A DNA stretch of 64,000 nucleotides, from NCBI GenBank assembly GCA_003565775.1, contig PXAT01000081.1, positions 1 through 64,000 of the forward strand, given 5' to 3'. Positions 18,207 to 27,043 of the stretch are shown piece after piece. The DNA is from Ectothiorhodospiraceae bacterium. Lineage in GTDB: Bacteria > Pseudomonadota > Gammaproteobacteria > Nitrococcales > Aquisalimonadaceae. The notes under the pieces were generated by a model. The model was not told where the DNA came from and ran no database searches. It saw only the letters and a list, made by a program, of their open reading frames with translations. Positions within the stretch are counted from its first letter, which is position 1, and each line of letters starts with the position of its first letter. The translations under genes and the position numbers were made by a program.

Positions 18207-19109
18207 ATGCATGTGACCCTGCGTCAGCTCACCATTTTCAACATGGTGGCGGAAAAACTCAGCTATACCCAGGCGGCCTCGGAGCTGCACCTGACCCAAC
18301 CCGCGGTGTCACTCCAGGTGCGCAAGCTGGAGGAATCCGTCGGCCTGCCGCTGTTCGAACAGCTCGGCAAGCAGATCTATCTGACCCAGGCCGGCAGCGA
18401 GTTGCTGCGCTACAGCCGCGAGGTCTTTTCCCAGCTCGGCGAAGCGCGCGAAATGCTCGCCCAGATGAAAGATATCTCGCGCGGCACGCTGCTGCTCTCG
18501 GTCGCTACCACTGCCAGCAGTTTCACCTCGCGCATGGTGGCCGCCTTTCTCGAACAGATGCCCGGCGCCACGGTCAGGCTGGACGTCAGCAACCGCGGCA
18601 CCCTGCTGCGGCAACTGCGAAACAACGAGAAGGACCTGGTCATCATGGGTCAGCCACCGACCGACATGGATCTGGTGGTGGAGCCGTTCATGACCAACCC
18701 GCTGGTCGTGATCGCGCCGCCCAGTCATGCGCTGTCTGGCCGCCGTGATCTGAGCCTGAGCGAACTGTCGGAATGGCCGTTCGTGCTGCGCGAGCCGGAT
18801 TCGGGTACGCGAGCGGCTATGGAGCGGTTGTTCCAGGAGCACGAACTCAGGCCGCGGATCCAGGCCGAGATCGCCGATAACGAGTCGCTGAAGGAGGCCG
18901 TGTCGGCCGGGCTCGGCCTGGGCGTGGTTTCGCTGCACACGCTGGATCTGCATCTGCAGAGCGGCCGGCTGGTGGTGCTCGATGTCGAGCACTTCCCGAT
19001 TCAGCGCAAGTGGTATCTGGTGTACCGCGAAGGCAAGCGTCTGTCGCCGATCGCGCAGGCTTTCAAGAGCTTCGTTTTCAGCCAGATCCCGGCGCAGTCC
19101 CGCCCCTGA
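18207..19109 (+). CDS. cbbR: CbbR-type LysR-family regulator
   Basis: A 300-aa protein. The N-terminal HTH (residues about 5-65) has the CbbR-like VTLRQLTIFNMVAEKLSYTQAASELHLTQPAVSLQVRKLE, then a LysR substrate domain with LLSVATTASSFTSRMVAAF. CbbR activates Calvin-cycle operons in response to metabolites and redox state. Identity rests on sequence resemblance and on being flanked by rpe and prk, with fba and glpX just beyond. The ribosome site is GGAGAGG before ATG 18207. It converges on prk with a 14-bp inverted repeat between them. Confidence 0.88.
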   Translation: MHVTLRQLTIFNMVAEKLSYTQAASELHLTQPAVSLQVRKLEESVGLPLFEQLGKQIYLTQAGSELLRYSREVFSQLGEAREMLAQMKDISRGTLLLSVATTASSFTSRMVAAFLEQMPGATVRLDVSNRGTLLRQLRNNEKDLVIMGQPPTDMDLVVEPFMTNPLVVIAPPSHALSGRRDLSLSELSEWPFVLREPDSGTRAAMERLFQEHELRPRIQAEIADNESLKEAVSAGLGLGVVSLHTLDLHLQSGRLVVLDVEHFPIQRKWYLVYREGKRLSPIAQAFKSFVFSQIPAQSRP

Positions 19110-19147
19110 CGGAACGATAACGGACAGCATTGCCCGTTATCGTTCCG
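19110..19147. terminator. Shared hairpin between convergent cbbR and prk
   Basis: A perfect 14-bp inverted repeat CGGAACGATAACGG / CCGTTATCGTTCCG with a 10-nt loop occupies almost the whole 45-bp gap between the two stop codons. It lacks a clear T-run, so it may be a bidirectional terminator or 3'-end stabiliser. Confidence 0.55.
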
Positions 19148-19154
19148 GTGCCGA

Positions 19155-20036
19155 CTACTGCCGCAGTTCCCGGCCTTCCATGACCAGGCGTTCGATGATC
19201 GGCTGCAGGATCAGCTCGAGTGCCATCCCCATCTTGCCGCCCGGGGTCACGATGGTGTTGCGCCGCGACATATGAGATTCGTGCAGCGTGGTCAGGAGGT
19301 ACGGGAAGTCGACGCCGAACTTCTGCGGGTTGCGGAAGCGGATGACGGTCATGCTCTCGTCCAGCGACGGCACGTCGCGGGCGATGAACGGATTGGAGGT
19401 ATCCACCGTCGGCACGCGCTGGAAGTTGATGTCGGTCTGCGAGAACTGCGGCACGATGTGATTCACGTAGTCCGGCATGCGACGCAGGATGGTGTCGGTG
19501 ACGACCTCCCGGTCGTGGCCGCGTTCGGACGTGTCGCGATGCAGCTTCTGGATCCATTCCAGGTTGATGATCGGCACCACGCCCACCAGCAGATCCACGT
19601 GCTGGGCGACGTTCACGGTGTCGGTCTTGACCCCGCCGTGCAGGCCCTCGTAGAACAGCAGATCGGCCCCCTCGGGGATGTCCTGCCAGTCGGTGAAGGT
19701 GCCCGGCGCCGTGCCGTGCAATTCCGCCTCTTCGTCGTTGTGCACGTAGTAGCGGCGTTTGCCGCTGCCGGTCTCGCCGTATTCGCGGAACAGGGACTCC
19801 AGATCCTCGAACAGGTTACCTTCCGGGCCGAAATGGCTGAGATTACGACCCTCCTTTGCGGCCGCGGCGAGTTCGGCCTTCATTTCCTTGCGATCGAAGC
19901 GGTGAAAGCTGTCACCCTCGACGATGGCGGCCTTGAAACCGTCACGGCGCAGAATGTGTTGCATCGCGGTCTTGACCGTCGAGGTGCCGGCACCGGACGA
20001 GCCGGTGACGGCGATGATCGGAAATTTCTTGGACAT
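19155..20036 (-). CDS. prk: Phosphoribulokinase
   Basis: A 293-aa proteobacterial (class I, octameric type) PRK that makes ribulose-1,5-bisphosphate, a reaction specific to the Calvin cycle. The P-loop is VTGSSGAGTST (residues 10-20), followed by VEGDSFHRFDRKEM, SHFGPEGNLFEDLE and FYEGLHGG (catalytic Asp and Walker-B region). The start is the ATG before SKKFPI with AGAGGA upstream; an in-frame upstream extension is not credible. It lies downstream of fba on the same strand, separated by two hairpins. Confidence 0.97.
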   Translation of the reverse strand: MSKKFPIIAVTGSSGAGTSTVKTAMQHILRRDGFKAAIVEGDSFHRFDRKEMKAELAAAAKEGRNLSHFGPEGNLFEDLESLFREYGETGSGKRRYYVHNDEEAELHGTAPGTFTDWQDIPEGADLLFYEGLHGGVKTDTVNVAQHVDLLVGVVPIINLEWIQKLHRDTSERGHDREVVTDTILRRMPDYVNHIVPQFSQTDINFQRVPTVDTSNPFIARDVPSLDESMTVIRFRNPQKFGVDFPYLLTTLHESHMSRRNTIVTPGGKMGMALELILQPIIERLVMEGRELRQ

Positions 20037-20102
20037 GGAACGATCCTCTGCGGAATTCGGGATGTTATCGGCTGTGCGCAGCGTGCCCCATGGCACAACA
20101 AT

Positions 20103-20176
20103 GCCCTGCACGCCGAGCGTGCAGGGCAGAAAACGCCAGCCGGTTGGTCGGGCGTTGCCGCCCGACCCGGTTTTTT
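20103..20176. terminator. Tandem hairpins between fba and prk
   Basis: Two strong stems: GCCCTGCACGC-CGA-GCGTGCAGGGC (20103-20127) and GGTCGGGC-GTTGCC-GCCCGACC (20146-20167). The second is followed on the plus strand by CGG and T6 (20171-20176). The T-run is thus in the orientation opposite to fba and prk transcription. Read along fba-prk the hairpins have no U-tract and could be processing or stabilising stems. Confidence 0.5.
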
Positions 20177-20191
20177 GTCAGCTCGCCTGCC

Positions 20192-21232
20192 TCAGGCAGC
20201 CTTTTCGCTGGCCTCGGTGTAGGAACCGGTGGACGCCAGCGAATTCATCTTGGCGCGGAACAGGAACGCGGCCTGCGCTTCCTTGACCTTGCTGTTGTCC
20301 GGACCCCAGATGTCCAGCGCCGGCTGCTGCAGGGCGCGGGCATAGGAGAAGGTCATGTTCCACGGTGTCTTGTCGCCCCAGCGCTCGTTCATGGCGTTGA
20401 GATGCGCGCTGGACTCGACGTGACCCTGGCCACCGGACAGGAACACGACGCCGCCCAGTGCCGGCGGCACGGTGCGCATCAGCGTCTGCACGGTGCGGTC
20501 GGCGACTTCGTTGACGCCGGCCCGGTTCTGGGCCTTGAGACCGGAGATCACCATCGAGGTCTTGAGGATCGTGCCTTCCAGCATGACTTCCTGTTCGGCC
20601 AGTTCCTGGAACACGATGCGCAGGTTGCGTTCGGTGACTTCCTCGCACTGCTCGATGCTGTGCGGGCCGTCGATCAGCACTTCCGGCTCGATCATCGGCA
20701 CGATGCCGGCTTCCTGGCACAGGGCCGCATAACGGGCCAGCGCATGCGCATTGGCCTTGTAGCAACCGATGGTGGGCATGCCTTCACCGATGGTGATGAC
20801 CGCGCGCCACTTGGCGAACCGTGCACCCAGCTGGTAGTACTCGGCCATGCGCTCGCGCAGTCCGTCCAGGCCTTCGGTCAGTTTCTCACCGCGGCCACCG
20901 GGCATGTCCTTGGCACCGGTATCGACCTTGATACCCGGAATCTGGCCGCGCTGCTGCAGGGCCTTGACGAACGGCGTGCCGTCGTCTGTGGACTGCCGGA
21001 TGGTTTCGTCGAACAGGATCGCACCGCTGACGTACTTCTCCGCGTCCGGCGCGGTGATCAGCAACTGGCGGTACTGTCGGCGGGTTTCCTCGCTGGAGGT
21101 GGCGCCGACGGCTTCGAACCGCTTGGTGCAAGTGGCATTACTTTCATCCAGGGCGACGACGCCCTTGCCGGGCTCGACCATCGCTTTCGCGGTGGCGCGC
21201 AGTTCATCGGCATGTTTCGGTACGTAACGCAT
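20192..21232 (-). CDS. fba: Class I fructose-bisphosphate aldolase
   Basis: A 346-aa Schiff-base aldolase for the Calvin cycle and gluconeogenesis. Class I features are VALDESNATCTKRFEAVG, the acid motif MIEPEVLIDG, the catalytic Lys in LEGTILKTSMV, and the phosphate site FLSGGQ. There is no class II metal signature. The start is the ATG before RYVPKH. It lies between glpX and prk, all on the minus strand, making a Calvin regeneration block. A 285-bp spacer without recognisable features separates it from glpX, so separate promoters are possible. Confidence 0.95.
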   Translation of the reverse strand: MRYVPKHADELRATAKAMVEPGKGVVALDESNATCTKRFEAVGATSSEETRRQYRQLLITAPDAEKYVSGAILFDETIRQSTDDGTPFVKALQQRGQIPGIKVDTGAKDMPGGRGEKLTEGLDGLRERMAEYYQLGARFAKWRAVITIGEGMPTIGCYKANAHALARYAALCQEAGIVPMIEPEVLIDGPHSIEQCEEVTERNLRIVFQELAEQEVMLEGTILKTSMVISGLKAQNRAGVNEVADRTVQTLMRTVPPALGGVVFLSGGQGHVESSAHLNAMNERWGDKTPWNMTFSYARALQQPALDIWGPDNSKVKEAQAAFLFRAKMNSLASTGSYTEASEKAA

Positions 21233-21517
21233 GTGAGACAACCTCCAGTTGAATTGAAAACGTGGTGTCGGATCGACCTGTTGATGGCGAAACCGACACA
21301 ACCGGAGTCGGCGTCAGGCCGCTCCGGTATCAGTTCTGTTGTAATCGATCCGGATCGCCCCCGGCGAAGCTGGATCGTTGCAGCCATGGACTCTTGTCTG
21401 TGGTCCGTTTGCATTGCACCCGGATGCCCGGCGCTGCCCGCGGGAAGGATATTCACCATTCCCCTGCAGTCCGTTCAGCCGTGCCGCCCGGGTGCGGCAG
21501 CGGCATCGCGACCCGAT

Positions 21518-22483
21518 TCAGCCTTTCAGAATCCGGTCCGTCGTGATCCAGCGTAGCATCTGATTGCCGCCACCGATGAGCAGGGTCTCGGTGCGCGTGC
21601 GACCGTTCACGGTGCGCACACCGCCGAGCAGGTCGTCTCCGGTGATACCGGTTGCCGCGAAGACCACCTCATCGGAGGAAACCAGTTCGTCGCGGGTCAG
21701 GATCTGGCCCGGCTTGAGGCCGAACTCCTCGACGGTCTTCCGCTCTTCGTCGCTCTGCGGTGCCATGGTGCCGAACATGTCGCCACCCAGTGCCCGGGCA
21801 ATACAGGCGGAAATGACGCCTTCCGGCGTGCCGCCGACCCCCATCAGAGCATCGACCCGGTCACCGAGCACCGCGAACAGGCTGCCGAGTACGTCGCCAT
21901 CAGTAACCAGACGGCAGGACGCGCCGGCGGCGCGGATCTCGCTGATCAGTTTTTCGTGACGCGGTCGCTCCAGCACGAAGACGCGCAGTTCGGAGACGGG
22001 CTTGCCGACGGCCTTGCCCAGCGCCTTGAGCTGCACATCCACTGGTGCGTTGGGGTCGATGGCGCCGCGCGCGGCGGGTGGCACCACCAGCTTGTTCATG
22101 TAGAAGGCCGGTCCCGGGCGGAACATGGTGTTGGCCGGCGCGGCCGCGAGTACGGCAATGGCGCCAGGCATGCCCTTGGCCAGCAGCGTGGTCCCTTCCA
22201 CCGGGTCGATGGCGATGTCGATGGCCGGTCCGCCCAGGCCCAGTTCCTCGCCGGCATACAGCATCGGCGCTTCGTCCTTCTCACCTTCACCGATGACGAT
22301 GGTCGCGCTGATCGCCTGCTCATTGAAGGACGTGCGCATTGCCTTGACGGCGGCGCCGTCACCGTCTTCCTTGCGACCGAGGCCGATCCACTTCGAGGCG
22401 GAGATGGCGGCGGCTTCGGTCACGGCGGTCATGGCCGTGGCGATGTCCGCCAGACGGATGGTATTCGTGTCCTGACTCGACAT
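21518..22483 (-). CDS. glpX: Class II fructose-1,6-bisphosphatase (GlpX type)
   Basis: A 321-aa metal-dependent phosphatase. Motifs: VIGEGEKDEAPML, IDIAIDPVEGTTLL (metal-binding Asp and Glu), GVGGTPEGV and FAATGITGDDLL. In autotrophs this family often also hydrolyses sedoheptulose-1,7-bisphosphate. It is the first gene of the minus-strand block glpX-fba-prk, and its upstream DNA is strikingly AT-rich with an ATTATAAG motif shared with the cbbR-rpe region, which suggests common control. Confidence 0.95.
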   Translation of the reverse strand: MSSQDTNTIRLADIATAMTAVTEAAAISASKWIGLGRKEDGDGAAVKAMRTSFNEQAISATIVIGEGEKDEAPMLYAGEELGLGGPAIDIAIDPVEGTTLLAKGMPGAIAVLAAAPANTMFRPGPAFYMNKLVVPPAARGAIDPNAPVDVQLKALGKAVGKPVSELRVFVLERPRHEKLISEIRAAGASCRLVTDGDVLGSLFAVLGDRVDALMGVGGTPEGVISACIARALGGDMFGTMAPQSDEERKTVEEFGLKPGQILTRDELVSSDEVVFAATGITGDDLLGGVRTVNGRTRTETLLIGGGNQMLRWITTDRILKG

Positions 22484-22899
22484 AATTATTCGTATCCAAG
22501 GGTTTGGTGATCGGACTGGTGCAACAGGGTCGCAGTGGGCAACCCATTAAGTAAAATAAACGTTAATTGATATTTTTATAATTATAAGCTTATCGGTTCC
22601 CGATTCCGCAATGGTAGTCAGTGACGACGGAAAACGCCATCCCCGGTGTTGCCGGGCGATCGGGCGGAGTGCGGAAAGCGTTTTCAATCAACGGGTAAAG
22701 ATTGGCTGATGGCTTCCCGCGCCTGTGGGCGGGGCCGGGTTTGCCGAGCTGGAAGGGCATGGCGGCGGCGCGCCTTCGGAGTGGCGGCCGCTCGGCGACG
22801 GGGCGGCACAGGGCGCATTTGTTAGGCGAAAAGGCCGACCGCGGACGCAGTCGTGGCCGCAGGCAAGTGTCTTTTCCGGGACGGGAGCGCCGGTAAAAA
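22484..22899. other. glpX upstream region and gap to the tRNA gene
   Basis: About 416 bp. The first 120 bp are unusually AT-rich (about 22545-22600, with TTAATTGATATTTTTATAATTATAAG split over 22563-22588) and likely hold the glpX promoter and regulator sites. The remaining 300 bp (22601-22899) are GC-rich with only low-complexity short frames; no gene is seen there. Confidence 0.5.
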
Positions 22900-22975
22900 T
22901 GGTGGGCCGTGTAGGATTCGAACCTACGACCAGCGGATTAAAAGTCCGATGCTCTACCAACTGAGCTAACGGCCC
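22900..22975 (-). tRNA. tRNA-Lys (anticodon TTT)
   Basis: A 76-nt cloverleaf on the minus strand with encoded 3' CCA. The acceptor stem is GGGCCGT/ACGGCCC, the D-arm AGCTCAGTTGGTAGAGC, anticodon loop CTTTTAA within stem CGGA/TCCG, and T-arm GTAGGTTCGAATCCTAC. It lies just downstream of cpoB on the same strand. Confidence 0.98.
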
Positions 22976-23011
22976 GACCGGCGCGAGATCATACTCGATG
23001 TGCCCGGGCTG

Positions 23012-23887
23012 TCAACGACCCTCGTCGCGCATGCGGTTCAGACGATTGCCGGCGAGCGTTGCCACGGTCGTGCCGGAATAGTTGTCGCGCACCGTCTCCA
23101 GCACCTCACGCGCTTCGCTGAAATTGCCCTGCTCGTAATGGATGTAGCCGATCTTGAGCATGGCATCGGGCTGCTTGTTGTTATTGCCGTCTTCGGCCAC
23201 GGCGGTGAAGTGTTCCATGGCCTCGTCGAAGTTGCGGGTCACGTAATAGGACTCGGCCAGCCAGTAGCGGGCGTTGTCCGCTTCGGTGGTATCCGGGTGG
23301 TCCTCTATCACGGCGCGGAAGGCATCGCCGGCGGCGCCGTAGCGGCCATCGCGCAGCAGGGTGAAAGCCTCGCGGTACGCTTCACCGGCATCGCTGCTGG
23401 GTTCGCGGCGCGGGGTTTCGGCCCGCTGCTCTTCGGCTTCGGCCCGGTCAAGCATGTCCTCGGCTTCGGCAACGGGATCACGGTCCTCGTCCTCGTCTGC
23501 CGTCGCGGCCTCCTGATCGGCAAGCGCCTCATCCAGTGCCGGCGTCTCGGCGAGGGCCGGTGTCTCGGCATCGGCTTCCGCCGCGGGCTCCGCAGGCGGT
23601 TCGGCACCCTCGCTTCCGAGCGCCTGCAGGCGCTGGTCGAGATCCTGATACAGGCTCCGTTGCTGACCGCGGGTTGCTTCGATTTCCCGCTCCAGTTCGT
23701 CGATGCGGCCGGTCAGTTGCTGTATTTCCCGCCGCAACCGTTCGTTCTGGTTGCTCAGCTCCAGCAAGGCGCTGCTTTCCAGGCGCCGCTCGAGGCGGTC
23801 CAGCCGTTCTTCGGTGGACTGCGCATGGGCGGGCGTCACGGCGAGCAGGGCGAGCAGGGTGGCGGCAGTGCAGATCTGTTTGAGCAT
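23012..23887 (-). CDS. cpoB: Cell division coordinator CpoB (YbgF)
   Basis: A 291-aa periplasmic protein that links peptidoglycan synthesis and outer-membrane constriction through Tol-Pal and PBP1B. It has a signal peptide (LALLAVTPAHA), an N-terminal coiled-coil for trimerisation (residues about 25-85), a long Ala/Glu/Pro-rich linker (about 90-165), and C-terminal TPR repeats (YREAFTLLRDGRYGAAGDAF, ARYWLAESYYVTRNF, AMLKIGYIHYEQGNF). The acidic linker is long compared with E. coli CpoB. It is the last gene of the tol-pal operon. Confidence 0.93.
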   Translation of the reverse strand: MLKQICTAATLLALLAVTPAHAQSTEERLDRLERRLESSALLELSNQNERLRREIQQLTGRIDELEREIEATRGQQRSLYQDLDQRLQALGSEGAEPPAEPAAEADAETPALAETPALDEALADQEAATADEDEDRDPVAEAEDMLDRAEAEEQRAETPRREPSSDAGEAYREAFTLLRDGRYGAAGDAFRAVIEDHPDTTEADNARYWLAESYYVTRNFDEAMEHFTAVAEDGNNNKQPDAMLKIGYIHYEQGNFSEAREVLETVRDNYSGTTVATLAGNRLNRMRDEGR

Positions 23888-24060
23888 GGGCTGTGATCAA
23901 CTGGCAATGGTTGTGAGCGGATGTCGGTGTAAACGACGTCGAATCAGTCTGGCATAGGCGTCACAAGACCGCCACGCGGAGCGGAGTCCGCGTGGCGTCT
24001 GATGCCGGTGTTCCGGGAAAAGCCAGAAATGACACGGCCGTTTCCCCGTGCCGGGCTGAT

Positions 24061-24624
24061 CTAGCGGTAGACCAGTTCGCCGCGGCGGTTACGCGCCCAG
24101 CTGTCCTCGTCACTGCCCAGAGCGGCCGGGTTCTCCTCACCGTAGCTGACGACACGGATCTGGTTGTCCCCGGCGCCGTACAGCACCAGCGCGCGTTTCA
24201 CCGCCAGTGCGCGGCGTTCGCCCAGGGCCAGATTGTATTCCGGCGAGCCACGCTCGTCGGTGTGACCCTCTACGGTGATGCGCTGGTCCGGATGGTCGGC
24301 GAGGAAGGCGGCATGCGCTTCCAGGATGCTGACGTCGCGTTCGCGGATTTCGCTGCTGTCGAAGGCGAAGTAGACGGTGCGACGGGACAGCGGGCTGTCC
24401 GGATCGTTGAGCATCCGTTCCAGTTCGGATCCTTCCACCAGACGACGACCTTCGACGCCACGGGCATCAATGTCGCGGTCGCGATCGCGATCCATCGCGG
24501 CCAGTTCTTCGTCGGTGAGGCCTTCTTCGTCGTCGACGCGTTCTTCGTCGGTGGTGGCACAGGCGGCGAGCACCAGGGCCATCAGGGCAATCAGCAGCCA
24601 GCGGTAAAGACTCTTGCGGTTCAT
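24061..24624 (-). CDS. pal: Peptidoglycan-associated lipoprotein Pal
   Basis: A 187-aa outer-membrane lipoprotein. The lipobox LVLAAC gives Cys at about residue 22, followed by an acidic linker, then an OmpA-like peptidoglycan-binding domain (VYFAFDSSEIRERD, ITVEGHTDERGSPEYNLALGERRA). Asp and Arg of the diaminopimelate pocket are present. I chose the second of two adjacent ATGs (24624) because GGAG is 6 bases away; 24627 is equally possible. The order tolB-pal-cpoB is canonical. Confidence 0.95.
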   Translation of the reverse strand: MNRKSLYRWLLIALMALVLAACATTDEERVDDEEGLTDEELAAMDRDRDRDIDARGVEGRRLVEGSELERMLNDPDSPLSRRTVYFAFDSSEIRERDVSILEAHAAFLADHPDQRITVEGHTDERGSPEYNLALGERRALAVKRALVLYGAGDNQIRVVSYGEENPAALGSDEDSWARNRRGELVYR

Positions 24625-24689
24625 CATGTTCTCCGGTGTATGAACAGGCACAGCAGGTTGTTAGGGGCTCCGCACAGGGAGATCACCCG

Positions 24690-25988
24690 TCAGGGCGACC
24701 ACGCCGGTTCGCGAATTCGCTCGCCGGCGGTGGACATGGTTTGCCTGGCGTCCCCGAACAGGGAGACGGTACCCAGGACACTGCGTCCGTTGGCGCGGGT
24801 GGCATACAGCACCATCGCACCATTGGGGGCAAAACTCGGGCTTTCGTCCTGACCGCCCGGGGTCAGGACGCGGAAATTGCCGCCATCGATGGTCTGCACG
24901 GCGATGGCGAACCGGCCATCGCTCTTGCGATGCACCATGGCGATTTCCCGGCCGTCCGGGGAAACCGTCGGCGAGGCGTTGTAGTTGCCCTCGAAGGTCA
25001 GCCGCCGGGTGCCGGAACCATCGGCACTGACGCGATAGATCTGCGGTCCGCCGGCGCGGTCGGAGGTGAACAGCAGGGAGCGGCCGTCCGGCATCCAGAC
25101 CGCCTCGGTATCGATCGAGCTGCTGTCGGTCACCTGGCGCGTCTCGCGGCTGTTGAGGTCAAGCACGAAGACGTCGGTCTGCCCGCCGCGCGAACGCGTG
25201 ATGCTGAGGCGCCGGCTGTCCGGCGACCAGGCGGGCGCGCTGTTGATGCCCTCGAAGCTCGCCACCTTCTCGCGCTCGCCGCTGCCCACGTTCTGCACGA
25301 ACACCTCCGAGCGGCGCCCCTCGAACGACACGTACGCCAGCTTTTCGCCATCCGGCGACCAGGCCGGCGACATCAGCGGCTGGGTCGAAGTAAGAACAGT
25401 CTGCGGCTCGTAACCGTCGGCATCGGCCACGATCAGTTGCCAGCGACGGTCGCCTTCGCGGTCTTCCATGGTCACGTAAGCGATCCGCGAGTTGAATGCA
25501 CCGGGGCGACCCAGCAGGTTTTCGTAGATTTCATCGCTGATGACGTGTGCCAGCGTGCGCAAGGCATCACCGGCCACGCGATAACTCTTGCCTTCCGAGC
25601 GCCGCCCGGTGAACACGTCCAGCAGTTCGTAGCGCACGCGGTAACTGTCGCCATCGCGTTCGGCACTGCCGACCACCAGATTGTCGATGCCGAGCGCCCG
25701 CCAGTTCTGGAAGCCGACGTCCTCGCGGCGGCTCGGGGTCTCGATGAACTCGCCGCGAGCCAGCGTCTGGAACTGGCCGGAGCGCGTGAGGTTGTCATCG
25801 ATCACTTGAGCCATGTCCACCGGCAGGCTGCCCTCGCCATCCAGGGCGAACGGCACCACGGCAATCGGGATCGCGGTCTCGGCACCCCCGGTGATCTCGA
25901 TAACCAGTTCGGCGCGGGCCAGCACCGGTGCCAGCAGCAGACCGAGCAGAAGCAGACGGATTCGTGCAGATGTTTTTCGCATGATCAT
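24690..25988 (-). CDS. tolB: Tol-Pal translocation protein TolB
   Basis: A 432-aa periplasmic protein. It has a signal peptide (LLLLGLLLAPVLARA), an N-terminal TolB domain (residues about 25-160), and a six-bladed beta-propeller with repeats of the SPDG type (SPAWSPDGEKLAYVSF, APAWSPDSRRLSI, PTVSPDGREIAMV). It binds Pal and cycles with TolA during constriction. The start overlaps the tolA stop by 4 bp (ATGA), indicating translational coupling. Confidence 0.96.
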   Translation of the reverse strand: MIMRKTSARIRLLLLGLLLAPVLARAELVIEITGGAETAIPIAVVPFALDGEGSLPVDMAQVIDDNLTRSGQFQTLARGEFIETPSRREDVGFQNWRALGIDNLVVGSAERDGDSYRVRYELLDVFTGRRSEGKSYRVAGDALRTLAHVISDEIYENLLGRPGAFNSRIAYVTMEDREGDRRWQLIVADADGYEPQTVLTSTQPLMSPAWSPDGEKLAYVSFEGRRSEVFVQNVGSGEREKVASFEGINSAPAWSPDSRRLSITRSRGGQTDVFVLDLNSRETRQVTDSSSIDTEAVWMPDGRSLLFTSDRAGGPQIYRVSADGSGTRRLTFEGNYNASPTVSPDGREIAMVHRKSDGRFAIAVQTIDGGNFRVLTPGGQDESPSFAPNGAMVLYATRANGRSVLGTVSLFGDARQTMSTAGERIREPAWSP

Positions 25989-27043
25989 TGATCCGGACTA
26001 AACCTGAAGGTGATGTTATCCAGCCCGGCGCGGCGGAACGCCGCGGTATCATCGGGCACCGGTAACGGTGAGGCACGACGGATCGCGGTCTCCACCGATC
26101 GATCGAACACCGCATCGCCGCTGCTGCGCACGATCTCGATGCTGGTGACTTCGCCGTCGGCCAGCACCCGCACTCGCACGTCTGCGGTCAGACCCGAGGC
26201 GGAGCCTGGCGGACGGGTCCAGGCACGTTGCACCTCCCGCCCCCAGGCATCGATAAAGCGTGTCCGGGCCCGCTCGGCCGCCTGCCGTGCGGCTTCCTCT
26301 TCCAGTTGACGCTGCAACTCCGCCTCGCGTTCCTGCTGCGCTGCCTCCTCGGCCCGGCGGCGTTCTTCTTCCTCGCGCTGGCGTCGCGCTTCCTCTTCCT
26401 GCCGCCGCTGTTCTTCTTCCTCGGCGCGACGTCGCTCGGCCTCTTCCTGTCGCCGCTGTTCCTCCTCGGCTTGCCGGCGCTCCTCTTCTTCCTGGCGGCG
26501 GCGTGCTTCCTCCGCGCGCTGCCTTTCTTCCTCTTCTGCACGCCGTCGTTCCGCTTCGGCCTCGGCTTCCTGTCGCTCCTGTTCCTCGGCCTGGCGCTGT
26601 CGTTCGGCTTCCTGTTCGCGTTCGCGTTCGCGCTGCGCTTCTTCCTCCTGCCGGCGTTCGCGTTCCGCCTGTTCGGCCTGGCGCTGCTCCTCGGCTTCCC
26701 GTCGCTGTTCCGCCTCGCGCTCCTGCTGCGCCCGTCGCTCCGCTTCCTGCTGCCGCTCCTGTTCGCGCTGCTGTTCGGCGCGGCGTTGCTCCTCTGCCTC
26801 CTGCTCTGCGCGTTGTTCCTCGGCCCGCCGGCGCTCGGCTTCGCGCCGTTCCTGTTCCTGCTGGACCGCGGCGAGGCTGTCATCATCCACGGTGATCGCG
26901 TGGATAATCTCCGGTGGCTGTGCCTGCTGCACGCTGCTCATCGGTCCGAGGTTGATCAGCAACACCGCCAGCAGAACGCCGTGCACCAGAAGTGAGTACA
27001 GCAGAAAACGGCTCTCGTTCAGCCGGAACGGCAGTCGCGGCAC
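25985..27043 (-). CDS. tolA: Cell envelope integrity protein TolA
   Basis: A 352-aa protein. It has an N-terminal cytosol/TM segment (LLVHGVLLAVLLINLG, residues about 19-34), then a very long Glu/Arg/Gln/Ala helical domain II (about 60-260) built of short repeats such as QREQERQQEAERR. The C-terminal globular domain carries a TonB-like fold with GLTADVRVRVLADGEVTSIEIVRSSGD. TolA spans the periplasm and couples TolQR proton-motive force to TolB/Pal. It starts with GTG 27043, one base overlapping the tolR stop. The repetitive domain gives long meaningless frames on the opposite strand. Confidence 0.95.
   Translation of the reverse strand: MPRLPFRLNESRFLLYSLLVHGVLLAVLLINLGPMSSVQQAQPPEIIHAITVDDDSLAAVQQEQERREAERRRAEEQRAEQEAEEQRRAEQQREQERQQEAERRAQQEREAEQRREAEEQRQAEQAERERRQEEEAQREREREQEAERQRQAEEQERQEAEAEAERRRAEEEERQRAEEARRRQEEEERRQAEEEQRRQEEAERRRAEEEEQRRQEEEARRQREEEERRRAEEAAQQEREAELQRQLEEEAARQAAERARTRFIDAWGREVQRAWTRPPGSASGLTADVRVRVLADGEVTSIEIVRSSGDAVFDRSVETAIRRASPLPVPDDTAAFRRAGLDNITFRFSPDQ

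Noticed and set aside
22688..22964. Short frames overlapping the tRNA-Lys gene (e.g. ending ...VGRVGFEPTTSGLKVRCSTN)
   Set aside because: This peptide is the classic false translation of a tRNA gene complement.
26188..26995. Long Arg/Asn- or Leu/Phe-rich frames over tolA
   Set aside because: They arise from the repetitive Glu/Arg/Gln helical domain of TolA read in other frames.
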